A stretch of 64,000 nucleotides of DNA. It comes from Altererythrobacter sp. Root672 (GTDB lineage Bacteria > Pseudomonadota > Alphaproteobacteria > Sphingomonadales > Sphingomonadaceae). The DNA lies in the NCBI RefSeq assembly GCF_001427865.1, contig NZ_LMHH01000004.1, forward strand, positions 1 to 64,000. The letters are read 5' to 3'. The notes beneath the pieces are model-generated. The model had not been told where the DNA came from. It was given only the letters and a program-made list of their open reading frames with translations, and searched no databases. Both the position numbers and the translations under genes were made by a program. Shown piece by piece: positions 44,305 through 53,424 of this stretch; positions within the stretch are counted from its first letter, which is position 1; the number at the start of each line of letters is the position of its first letter.

Positions 44305-44610
44305 TCAGGTCCGTTTCCTCACAAACTCCGCGCGCAGCACCAACCCCTTGATACCCTCATAGCGGCAGTCAATCTCCTGTGGATCGCCGGTCAGTCGGAT
44401 CGACTTGATAAGCGTCCCGCGCTTCAATGTCTGGCCCGCGCCCTTCACGTCGAGGTCCTTGATCAAGGTCACCTGATCGCCGTCGGCAAGCAGATTGCCG
44501 ACCGCGTCGCGCACCTCGATCCGGCCCGCAGTGGCGTGACGTTCGGCCAGTTCCGAAGCAGGGAGCCACTCTCCGGATTCTTCGTCGTAAACGTATTCGT
44601 CATCGCTCAT
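44305..44610 (-). CDS. PhnA/YjdM-like protein
   Basis: A 101-aa protein with the PhnA C-terminal domain: DGDQVTLIKDLDVKGAGQTL, KRGTLIKSIRLTG and IDCRYEGIKGLVLRAEFVRK. The zinc-ribbon cysteines found at the N-terminus of E. coli YjdM are absent; the segment reads YVYDEESGEWLPASELAE. PhnA-like proteins are named for linkage to phosphonate genes but are not shown to act in phosphonate use. Start ATG at 44608-44610 after GGAGA. A broken copy of the 3' end is at 39115. Confidence 0.8.
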   Translation of the reverse strand: MSDDEYVYDEESGEWLPASELAERHATAGRIEVRDAVGNLLADGDQVTLIKDLDVKGAGQTLKRGTLIKSIRLTGDPQEIDCRYEGIKGLVLRAEFVRKRT

Positions 44611-44638
44611 GGAATTCTCCAATTTTCGAATTGGCCCG

Positions 44639-45331
44639 TTATCGGGTCAAAAGATCGCGTTCGATCAACCAGGTACGGAGTGTCAGCAGACCCGCTAGCC
44701 CGGCGGCCAATGCGAAGGCGCGCGCATCAAGCGCGATCCACGCACCGGTCCCCGCGAGACCCCCAAACACGAAGGCCAGCCAGAACGAGGCGTGCAAACC
44801 CGTCTGGCGATGGTTGGCGCCATTGCGACCTCCGACCAGTCCCTCTCCGAAGCGCACAATCTGCGCCGAGGGTGACATAGCCTGCTGCAGATCAGGATTA
44901 TCCCGCTCGAAGATGCAATGGGCGCCGCCCATCGCCACAGCGAGCAGTACGGCCGGCGCAAAGGCGACGCCCGCAGTGAACGCGGCATAGGCGGCTGCGA
45001 GGGCAATTGCCGTACCGAAGAGCGCCGTGGTGCGCCGGAACCGCGCGGACTGGTGCGAGACAAGCGTGATCAGCACGACGCCGGCGACGAAACTCAAAAT
45101 CATGGCCCCGGCAAAGAGCGCGACCGCATAACTGCCGGGCAAGCTGGCTCCCAGCACGGTGGGGTTGGCGTCAGGCGAAGCGAGGAAGACATGACCGAAG
45201 GCGAGGAACCCGGCCGCGTTGACCATGCCAGCTAACGCCGCCAGCATCGCCGCCAATTGCACGAGCGCGCGTTCAGCCCTGCCGATGTCCAGCGATGTGG
45301 GGCGCCGTCGCATTTGATCGGGTTCGCTCAT
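44639..45331 (-). CDS. DUF1275 (YoaK) family membrane protein
   Basis: A 230-aa protein with about six hydrophobic helices. GMVNAAGFLAFGHVFLASPD, GSYAVALFAGAMILSFVAGV and GAHCIFERDNPDLQQAM match the YoaK/DUF1275 family. Function is not known. Start ATG at 45329-45331. The PhnA-like gene starts 28 bases downstream of its stop, so they may be cotranscribed. Confidence 0.8.
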   Translation of the reverse strand: MSEPDQMRRRPTSLDIGRAERALVQLAAMLAALAGMVNAAGFLAFGHVFLASPDANPTVLGASLPGSYAVALFAGAMILSFVAGVVLITLVSHQSARFRRTTALFGTAIALAAAYAAFTAGVAFAPAVLLAVAMGGAHCIFERDNPDLQQAMSPSAQIVRFGEGLVGGRNGANHRQTGLHASFWLAFVFGGLAGTGAWIALDARAFALAAGLAGLLTLRTWLIERDLLTR

Positions 45332-45542
45332 TCCTCGCCTCTTGTCCGTGCCCCGCTGGCTGGCACTCGATGATCGGGGCGATGCTCTGAGCGCCGCCAA
45401 TGCACATTGTCACTGGACCATGATGCCCGCCAACGCGGGGTACCGGACATTATCACGACGGTCCTTTCAGCAGCAGGTGCGCACAGTCAGGCGCCAGACA
45501 GGGTGAATATTCGGAATCCGCCCGGCGGACCGGTGGCATCTG

Positions 45543-47219
45543 TCAGTGCAATTGCGACTTGGGGCTTTCGAGCAGTCCGAGCGCGAGCGCCTGGGCATGG
45601 GCGAAGTCGCTCGCATAGAAGACCCTGTCCGAATGACCGCCGAGGCGAACCCGCTCGAGCATCGACTTCGGCTGGGCCTGGACACCGGACAACACCACTT
45701 TGGCGCCGGCAACATGCACCTGTTCAACGAACTCCTCGAGCGCCTGCACCCCGCTTGCGTCAAGCAGGGGCACGAGCCGCATGCGCAGGATGATGACCTT
45801 GGGCGACTGGCCGACACGGCGCAGCGTATCGAGCAATTCGCCGGCGACGCCGAAGAAGAACGGGCCGTTGATGCGGAAGACCTCGACGCCTGGGGGAAGT
45901 GCGTCGCGCTGATGGACATCTTCCGAATCCAGGTCCGTGTCCTGCCTGCCGCCGGTATCGACCTCCACCGCCTCGGCCATGCGAGCCATGAAGAGCAGCG
46001 AGGCAAGCGTCACACCGACGCCGATCGCGACAGTGAGATCGACCAGTACGGTGAGGCCAAACGTCAACAGCAGAACGGCCCGGTCGCTGTTGGGCATGCG
46101 CAGCAGAGCGATGAAGCGCTCGTATTCGCTCATGCCCCACGCGACCATGAATAGTATCGCGGCGAGTGCAGCCATGGGCACGAAGGCCATGAGGCGCGAC
46201 GCGAACAGAATGAACAGCAGCAGGAAAACCGCATGCAGGATCCCGGCAACCGGAGTCTTCGCCCCGGAGCGGATATTGGTTGCGGTGCGGGCTATCGCGC
46301 CCGTTGCGGGAAGACCGCCGAACAGGGCCGAACCCAGATTGGCCACGCCTTGCCCGATCAGTTCCTGATTGGAGCGATGCCGGGTCCCGGCCATACCGTC
46401 GGCAACGACAGCGGAAAGCAGTGCTTCGATTCCGGCCAGAAAGGCGATGGTGAACGCCGAAGGCAGTACCGCATTGATCTTGGCGAGCGAAATCTCGGGC
46501 AACGCCGGCATCGGTAATCCGGCGGGGATGTCAGGGAAGCGTGAGCCGATGGTGTCGACCGGCAGCTTGAGCAAAGCCACGACAACCGAACTCACCACTA
46601 CCGCGATCAGGAACCCCGGCAGCTTCGGAGCAAACTTGCGCGAGAGGATGATGACCGCGAGCGCACCCGCGCCAACGCTCAGCGTCGCCCAGCTGAAAGT
46701 CGACATGGCGGCCATATAGGCCTGCCACTTGGGAACGAACTCGGCCGGAACCTTGTCGACCGCAAGCCCGAGGAAATCCTTCACCTGGCTGGAGGCGATG
46801 ATGACCGCGATCCCGGCGGTGAAGCCCGTGACCACGGGGTGAGGAATGAATTTGATCATCTGCCCAAGGCGCAACACGCCCGCGGCAATCAGGATCAGCC
46901 CCGCCAGCAGCGTTGCGATCAGGAGACCGTCATAGCCATGCCGGGCGATGACATTGAAGATCACGACGACGAAGGCGCCGGTAGGACCGCCAATCTGGAC
47001 TCGCGAGCCGCCAAGCGCTGAAATCAGAAAACCCGCAACTACCGCTGTGATCAGACCCTTGTCGGGCGAAGCGCCACTGGCGATGCCAAGTGCCATGGCG
47101 AGCGGCAGCGCAACGATCGCAACCGTAAGTCCCGCGACGGCGTCGGCCCGGAACGTGCTTTTGGAGTAACCTTCATTCAGCGCCGTCACCAGCTTGGGCG
47201 TGTAGGCCTTCGTCGTCAC
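45543..47219 (-). CDS. SulP-family anion transporter with STAS domain
   Basis: A 558-aa transporter. The N-terminal 400 residues form the SulP membrane domain (LPLAMALGIASGASPDKGLI, GGPTGAFVVVIFNVIARHG and PATGAIARTATNIRSGAKTP are clear). The C-terminal STAS domain (about 445-550) includes VFRINGPFFFGVAGELLDTL and VIILRMRLVPLLDASGVQAL. Substrates in the family are sulfate, bicarbonate or dicarboxylates. The start is GTG at 47217-47219, overlapping the xre stop as GTGA, so the regulator and transporter are coupled. The 3' end is close to an IS6-like end (CTGTCAGTGCAATTGC). Confidence 0.9.
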   Translation of the reverse strand: MTTKAYTPKLVTALNEGYSKSTFRADAVAGLTVAIVALPLAMALGIASGASPDKGLITAVVAGFLISALGGSRVQIGGPTGAFVVVIFNVIARHGYDGLLIATLLAGLILIAAGVLRLGQMIKFIPHPVVTGFTAGIAVIIASSQVKDFLGLAVDKVPAEFVPKWQAYMAAMSTFSWATLSVGAGALAVIILSRKFAPKLPGFLIAVVVSSVVVALLKLPVDTIGSRFPDIPAGLPMPALPEISLAKINAVLPSAFTIAFLAGIEALLSAVVADGMAGTRHRSNQELIGQGVANLGSALFGGLPATGAIARTATNIRSGAKTPVAGILHAVFLLLFILFASRLMAFVPMAALAAILFMVAWGMSEYERFIALLRMPNSDRAVLLLTFGLTVLVDLTVAIGVGVTLASLLFMARMAEAVEVDTGGRQDTDLDSEDVHQRDALPPGVEVFRINGPFFFGVAGELLDTLRRVGQSPKVIILRMRLVPLLDASGVQALEEFVEQVHVAGAKVVLSGVQAQPKSMLERVRLGGHSDRVFYASDFAHAQALALGLLESPKSQLH

Positions 47220-47536
47220 TGCTGGGCCTGTTCGGCGGCCGCCTTGTCATAGAGTATCGACTGGCCGCGTCCGCCGGCCTTGCCGGTCATCGTCTCGCGC
47301 AGACGAACCCCGCGCCCGACACCTGTGCTCGGCGCGTTCTCGCCAAGGAGTTCGATTCCGGCGCCTTCAAGCGCAGTTATGACCTTCACCAGCGTATCAA
47401 CCACGCCCCGGACCTGGCCATCCGACGATTCCATCCGCTGGATGGTGGGCAGGGAAAGCCCGGCAAGTTCGGCCAGTTGGCGCTGGTCAAGCCCGAGAAG
47501 GGCGCGTGCGGCGCGCATTTGCTGCGAAGTGATCAT
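47216..47536 (-). CDS. Xre-family helix-turn-helix regulator
   Basis: A 106-aa protein starting MITSQQMRAARALLGLDQRQ. The helix-turn-helix is LDQRQLAELAGLSLPTIQRM, followed by a dimerisation stretch (VVDTLVKVITALEGAGIELL). The palindrome at 47547 lies 11 bases upstream of the start ATG (47534-47536), which fits autorepression and control of the divergent small gene. The gene is coupled to sulP. Two decayed copies lie at 38878 and 44067. Confidence 0.85.
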   Translation of the reverse strand: MITSQQMRAARALLGLDQRQLAELAGLSLPTIQRMESSDGQVRGVVDTLVKVITALEGAGIELLGENAPSTGVGRGVRLRETMTGKAGGRGQSILYDKAAAEQAQQ

Positions 47537-47546
47537 GTAGGCTCCA

Positions 47547-47563
47547 TGATGTTTCAAACATCA
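47547..47563. promoter_or_regulatory. 17-bp palindrome, probable Xre operator (intact locus)
   Basis: TGATGTTTCAAACATCA, a perfect palindrome centred on C, in the 70-bp gap between xre and the divergent small gene. It would cover the promoter of either gene. Confidence 0.7.
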
Positions 47564-47607
47564 AATATCAGTCTTAACAATTCAAGATAGGGTTGTATAT
47601 ATGCCTT

Positions 47608-47883
47608 ATGCAATTCATTGGATCGGGTCCTGGGGAGGGAAGCCCCGCTGACGGTGTGGGCGCGGCGCGCTCGCCCGTCAGCGGCGTCAACGCCCATCTG
47701 CGGCTGATTCCACGCGATTCCGGCGATTTCCGGGTCGTCATAACGTTTCACCAGGCCGATGGAGCCATTTGCGAGGCTGAGCTCAAGCCGCACGAGGCGG
47801 CCATACTGTTGTCGGAGATTGCCCACGTCATCGACCAGGGCAAGAGCCGTCGGGCGCGCGTCCTGTCGGACGAGAAGCGGTAG
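47608..47883 (+). CDS. Small protein divergent from xre, upstream of pckA
   Basis: A 91-aa protein starting MQFIGSGPGEGSPADGVGAA. The conserved core is GVNAHLRLIPRDSGDFRVVI followed by TFHQADGAICEAEL and ILLSEIAHVID, seen in the paralogues at 38529 and 43556. The C-terminus is basic (SRRARVLSDEKR). TATATA-like sequence just upstream may be its -10 box. It faces xre across the operator and lies 160 bases before pckA, so it may be cotranscribed with it. Family unknown. Confidence 0.6.
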   Translation: MQFIGSGPGEGSPADGVGAARSPVSGVNAHLRLIPRDSGDFRVVITFHQADGAICEAELKPHEAAILLSEIAHVIDQGKSRRARVLSDEKR

Positions 47884-48045
47884 GCCCGGGATGACCGACG
47901 ACAATGCGCATCCGGTCAAGCGCCGGGCGCCTCTCCCATCCGGGGGCCCAGGCTTACGCGGCGCTATCGGCCGCTCGACCTTGCAACCGAACTTTGAAGC
48001 GTCGCCACTCTCGCTTCATCAGATCCTGCAGAGACCATTGATCAA

Positions 48046-49636
<1,591 letters not shown>

Positions 49637-49644
<8 letters not shown>

Positions 49645-50203
49645 TTTCATGCGGACGCCCTTCGACAAGATCCAGGAACCGCCAAAGTCCGTGCCTGTCC
49701 CCAAGCCAGAATTGTTTACCGACAGTGTCGTCCTCCCTGCCTCGGGCGTTGCTGCGGTGCTGCGCGGCTTGCGCGGGCGGTGCCCGCGCTGCGGCGGGTC
49801 GAGCCTTTTCCTGCGATTTCTCAAGCCGATCCCGCACTGCCCACAATGTGGGCAGGACTGGGGGCATCAGCAGGCCGACGATTTTCCCGCCTATGTCTCG
49901 ATCTTCGTGACCGGGCATCTGCTCGCCCCGCTCATCATTCCCCTGGCGCGAGACACAGACTTGTCCCTCATGGCTCTGATGGCGATTGTCCTGCCGCTTG
50001 CCCTGATCCTTATGATTGGGCTGCTCCAGCCCGCCAAGGGCGCGATCATCGCCTTGCAGTGGTGGTTCGGTATGCACGGATTTCGCAAGGAACGTCGAGC
50101 GGGACCCCGGACCACGCTGAGCTGCGAACCGAACCTCGTCGCGTCGAGTCCATTAACCCGGTCAGACATCCGCGACGGGTCGGACACTCCAACCTCGAAA
50201 TAG
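49637..50203 (+). CDS. DUF983 zinc-ribbon membrane protein
   Basis: A 188-aa protein. A zinc ribbon (CPRCGG with Cys49/Cys52, then HCPQCG with Cys68/Cys71) is followed by two hydrophobic helices ([18 protein letters not shown]-like, here [20 protein letters not shown], and [20 protein letters not shown]). This is the DUF983 layout; the function is unknown. Its ATG lies inside the last codons of pckA (ATGCCTAA), so it is translated with it. A repeat element begins 13 bases after its stop, and the polar C-terminal tail is longer than usual. Confidence 0.8.
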
Positions 50204-50216
50204 GACGCCTCTCGAT

Positions 50217-50379
50217 GGTATTGTCAGAGCAACTGCACCGGGCCGCTCGCGGACGCTAGTCGTCTCCGCTTCTGAGCGGAATTTCGGTCAAACCCCTCCA
50301 TACCAGGACCTTGGCCCGTGACGAATGCGAGACTGACAGCGTCTGAATTTCTAGCAGGTGCATTTGGTCTGACAGCACC
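50217..50379. repeat. 163-bp inverted-repeat element, copy 4
   Basis: Starts GGTATTGTCAGAGCAACTG and ends GGTGCATTTGGTCTGACAG plus CACC. Interior blocks CCGCTTCTGAGCGGAATTTC and GCGAGACTGACAGCGTC are shared with copy 5. Confidence 0.8.
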
Positions 50380-50432
50380 CTTCAGACCATTGCGGTGGGT
50401 GCGGCCAGAACGTCGCAGCCTGCGCCGAGGAG

Positions 50433-50466
50433 AACCTTTCGGGCGACACTTCCCAGAAGGTTTTTT
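50433..50466 (+). terminator. Possible rho-independent terminator
   Basis: AACCTT and AAGGTT arms with an inner GGG/CCC pairing, followed by six T at 50461-50466. The stem is interrupted, so this is weak. Confidence 0.3.
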
Positions 50467-50483
50467 GAGAGAGTGCTTGAGCC

Positions 50484-50647
50484 GGTGCTGTCAGAGCAAA
50501 ATGCACCGGGTCGAATGCGGACCCTCGTCCTCTCCGCTTCTGAGCGGAATTTCGGCCAAACACATTCGTACGAGGCACTTAGCCGGTCACGATTGCGAGA
50601 CTGACAGCATCCAAATTTGTGGAAGGTGCATTTGGTTTGACAACACC
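50484..50647. repeat. 163-bp inverted-repeat element, copy 5
   Basis: Starts GGTGCTGTCAGAGCAAAATG and ends GGTGCATTTGGTTTGACAAC plus ACC; one extra A makes it 164 bp. It lies 104 bases from copy 4 in the same orientation and abuts an IS6 remnant. Confidence 0.8.
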
Positions 50648-50733
50648 GCTGGCGGGCTTCCCGGCGCGAGGCATTCGCATTCGTACCTCAAGTCAGGCAC
50701 GCTGCCACCAGGTGCATTTGGTCTGACAGCGCC
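50648..50733 (-). pseudogene. IS6 5' remnant
   Basis: The outer 86 bases of an IS6 element: first codons MPRAGKPAS of a transposase, its leader (AATGCGAATG-like) and the terminal repeat GGTGCATTTGGTCTGACAG. The layout equals the right end of the copy at 12745-13582. Confidence 0.65.
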
Positions 50734-50735
50734 CC

Positions 50736-51047
50736 GACGACAGCTCGGCCACGGCCAACGTATCGACAAGCCTGGGACTGATTGTCACTGAGCTAGTCAT
50801 CAACGCGCTGAAGCATGCCTTTCCTGCCCGCAACAAGGAAGGCGAGATCCTGGTTGACTATCGGGCCCAAGGAACCGGCTTTGCCCTCAGGGTGTCCGAC
50901 AATGGAGTGGGTATCGCAGCGGGCGCACAGCCGACGGCTCCAGGATTGGGAACCGGTATTGCGGACGCGCTGGCACGGCATCTCGGCGCAATAGTTCAAA
51001 CAACCGACGCGGGGCCTGGCACCAAAGTGTCAATCGTGAACCCGTAA
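50736..51047 (+). pseudogene. C-terminal ATPase domain of an HWE/HisKA_2 sensor kinase
   Basis: An open frame without start codon, beginning just inside the IS6-like end and stopping at TAA 51045-51047. It encodes the HATPase part of a histidine kinase: LIVTELVINALKHAFPARN (N box), VSDNGVGI (G1 box) and GLGTGIADALARHL, then GTKVSIVNP. The sensor and phosphoacceptor domains are missing. The IS6 remnant cut it. Confidence 0.75.
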
Positions 51048-51076
51048 CCTGCTAAGCAGCACCACGAGCGGCGAGG

Positions 51077-51135
51077 GCTATGTCCCCGATGGTTCGTTTG
51101 CAGACCAACAGCTTTGGGTGGAAAGCGGACGTCGC
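51077..51135. repeat. ATGTCCGC repeat, diverged
   Basis: ATGTCCCCGATGGTTCGTTT at the left and TGGGTGGAAAGCGGACGT at the right, about 59 bases, just downstream of the ChaN-like gene. Confidence 0.55.
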
Positions 51136-51144
51136 GGTAGCGGG

Positions 51145-52407
51145 TTAGTTGATGCTGATGGTCCCCAACGGCAGGTTCTCGCCCGCTTCGGTCTGCCGGA
51201 CCAACCGATAGTCGCCGGGCGGTAGCATCAGCGTCACTGTCACAGCGTCGCTGCCGACGAGCATCTGGTCCATGGCGATCGCACCATCGGGCTCTCTAGC
51301 GACAAACGCCTGCACCAGGCTGCGCGCGCCGAGCGGTTGGAGTGCGACCAGATGCGGCTTGCGGTATCCGTCCATCGCCAACCAGTCGGGCCGACCATCG
51401 ACCCAACTCTGTGTGGGGTGAATCACGCTCAGGTCGACCCGGTAAACCCCGAGCGGCTGCGCTGAATCGTTGGCTATCGCGACCGGCGTTGCAGGCGAAC
51501 CGAACCGCTCAACGAAGGCCTTGTAGAGTAGCGAGTCGTGTTCGCTGTCGGGCTGTGGCGTGCCTTCGACCTGGTCGATCGTCAGCGGGTCTTCGCCGGT
51601 CAGTTCTTTGAGTCGGCCGGCAAACGTGTGCCACGAAGCTCCACGCGCAGTCTCGTTCAGGTGGCCAAAGCCGACGTGGACCAGCAGGCGCATGCCCGGA
51701 TTGGCGTCGAGCAGGGCCTTGATGTTTTCCGCCTGCGACTGCTCGCGGATCGCGATGTACTCTTCCCGCGCGGTCCCCGGCGGTGGCGACTGGTCGGGCC
51801 GTATCTCGTAACCGGCCAGCATGTAGCCGGCCGCACCGGCCTGCCGTGCGAGATCAGCAAACACGGGCTCTACCGTATAGAACCCGGTCTCGACGGTGGG
51901 CGCACCGTTTGCCAGCAGTTCCCCACAGTGCGAGCCCGAGCAGAAGGTCTCCGCCGCGAAATGCGTGAACCCAGCCTCGCGCAGGGCGAGCATCAGTCGG
52001 TAAGTGAACGCGCGGTGGCGCGGCGAGTGATGCGCCTCGTTTATCATCACGACCCGCTTGCCTTCGGCGGCGCGCACGATCGCGTCGATCGCGGGCTCTG
52101 GCCGCGCCCGCGACAAGTCGGGCAGCGATCCGGAGGGTGTCCCCGGCTGGCGCACATACAGTTCGTCGGCCGTGGCGAGGTCACCACTGAACGACCAGAA
52201 CTGCGCCCCTGTCGGGATCGTCGCCGGGTTGGCAGCCATCACCTGCTCGAGCAGCACCAGCGCGGGCATCAGCTTGTCTCCGCGCGCCAGCGCCTGGACA
52301 TCCTGCAAACTCGGCGCAGAGGCGGGCCCGGTCTGCGCCTGCGCGACTGGCGCGAAGGCTGCCACAGCCAAGATCGGAACCAGCCATCCCCTCATGAAGG
52401 CGATCAT
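51145..52407 (-). CDS. Secreted ChaN/EreA-like protein, copy 2
   Basis: A 420-aa paralogue of 34605-35897 along its whole length: signal peptide (MRGWLVPILAVAAFAPVAQA), VVMINEAHHSPRHRAFTYRL, and LLVHVGFGHLNETARG. Both copies share SEHDSLLYKAF-like and GEDPLTIDQVEGTPQ segments. Start at ATG 52405-52407 or the conserved MRGWL at 52395. As in copy 1 the substrate is unknown. The pair lies 16 kb apart, each beside mobile DNA. Confidence 0.65.
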   Translation of the reverse strand: MIAFMRGWLVPILAVAAFAPVAQAQTGPASAPSLQDVQALARGDKLMPALVLLEQVMAANPATIPTGAQFWSFSGDLATADELYVRQPGTPSGSLPDLSRARPEPAIDAIVRAAEGKRVVMINEAHHSPRHRAFTYRLMLALREAGFTHFAAETFCSGSHCGELLANGAPTVETGFYTVEPVFADLARQAGAAGYMLAGYEIRPDQSPPPGTAREEYIAIREQSQAENIKALLDANPGMRLLVHVGFGHLNETARGASWHTFAGRLKELTGEDPLTIDQVEGTPQPDSEHDSLLYKAFVERFGSPATPVAIANDSAQPLGVYRVDLSVIHPTQSWVDGRPDWLAMDGYRKPHLVALQPLGARSLVQAFVAREPDGAIAMDQMLVGSDAVTVTLMLPPGDYRLVRQTEAGENLPLGTISIN

Positions 52408-52436
52408 GCACGTGGCCGGATCGAATGCAATACGAT

Positions 52437-52475
52437 CGTCTGCAATGGGTCGTTAGCCGACAGTCGCTAAGCGAC
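52437..52475. repeat. ATGTCCGC-type half repeat
   Basis: GTCTGCAATGGGTCGTTAG and a nearby ACAGTCGCTAAGCGACG palindrome upstream of the ChaN-like gene. Confidence 0.4.
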
Positions 52476-52666
52476 GAGACTAGTCCGACCTCGGCATAAT
52501 CCGACAGCAAAGTTTCGCTCATTCCACTCGACTTCACCGTCGGACTGAGCATTGCTGTTCGCGCTGAAACGCAGCCGACAAACACGGCTGCCGCCCCGAC
52601 GATTCGCGCGTTCGGGGCTTCGGGTGGTGGGAGCGGCACAGAGCTGCTCCGAATGGAGAACCACCC

Positions 52667-53002
52667 ATGACCAATATGACAAAGCCCAAGCCCACTCGCC
52701 GTTTCGCGCGCATGCCAAAGACTGAGACCCAAACTGCCTCTGGAGGCCAATCTCCAAACGCGGATGACACGAACGCGCCGAAAGGCACGGCCCGAGAAAC
52801 TCAACCAACCAGCAAGACCCACCGCGTCATTGCGCTGCTGCAACGACCCGAAGGCGCCACGCTCGAGGATCTCATCACCGAGACCGGCTGGCTTCCCCAC
52901 ACCATGCGCGCGGCGCTGACAGGCCTCAGGAAGAGGGGTCACGCTATCGTCCGCGGCACGCGCGATCAGATTACCTGTTATCGCATCATGGTGGCTGTCT
53001 GA
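52667..53002 (+). CDS. DUF3489 protein
   Basis: A 111-aa protein. The first 50 residues are disordered and rich in Thr and Pro; the rest is a winged-helix-like DUF3489 domain (THRVIALLQRPEGATLEDLI, TETGWLPHTMRAALTGLRKR). Its stop and the next start share TGATG. It belongs to the cassette that travels with large serine recombinases in alphaproteobacteria and may guide or regulate the recombinase. Confidence 0.85.
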   Translation: MTNMTKPKPTRRFARMPKTETQTASGGQSPNADDTNAPKGTARETQPTSKTHRVIALLQRPEGATLEDLITETGWLPHTMRAALTGLRKRGHAIVRGTRDQITCYRIMVAV

Positions 53003-53424
53003 TGGAGACCGCCACGCTCGATGAAGACCTGGCGGCGCTGGCAGCGCTTTCGTCGGTGCAGCTACGCCGCAGATGGAGTGAGCTGACCGGAAAGCCGGTG
53101 CCGCGGGTCAGTCCCTCGCTGCTGCGCTTGGCTTTGGCCTGGGAGCTGCAGGCCAAAGTCCACGGCGGCCTTGCGCGGCGCGTCAGCCAAAGGCTCGATC
53201 AATTGGCCGCTGCCAAGACCCAAACGCGTGCGGTGCGGCCGGGCATGCGGCTTACCCGCGAGTGGAACGGCTCGCTGTACGTCGTCACCGTCGAGGAGCA
53301 CGGCTCGGTCAACTGGAACGGGCGGCAGTGGGCCTCGCTCAGCAAGGTCGCGCGCGAGATCACCGGCACGCGCTGGTCGGGTCCCGCCTTCTTCGGACTC
53401 AAGCACAAGCGAAAAGCCGCATGA
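53002..53424 (+). CDS. DUF2924 protein
   Basis: A 140-aa protein of the DUF2924 family: QLRRRWSELTGKPVPRVSPS, LLRLALAWELQAKVHGGL, and a C-terminal half with RPGMRLTREWNGSLYVVTVE, WNGRQWASLSKVAREITGTR and WSGPAFFGL. It overlaps the genes on both sides (TGATG and ATGA). In phage and island cassettes it accompanies serine recombinases; a DNA-binding accessory role is likely. Confidence 0.9.
   Translation: METATLDEDLAALAALSSVQLRRRWSELTGKPVPRVSPSLLRLALAWELQAKVHGGLARRVSQRLDQLAAAKTQTRAVRPGMRLTREWNGSLYVVTVEEHGSVNWNGRQWASLSKVAREITGTRWSGPAFFGLKHKRKAA

Noticed and set aside
45362-45545. A sixth copy of the 163-bp element between DUF1275 and sulP
   Set aside because: Only one end-like stretch (CTGTCAGTGCAATTGC at 45541) is recognisable; the interior does not match.
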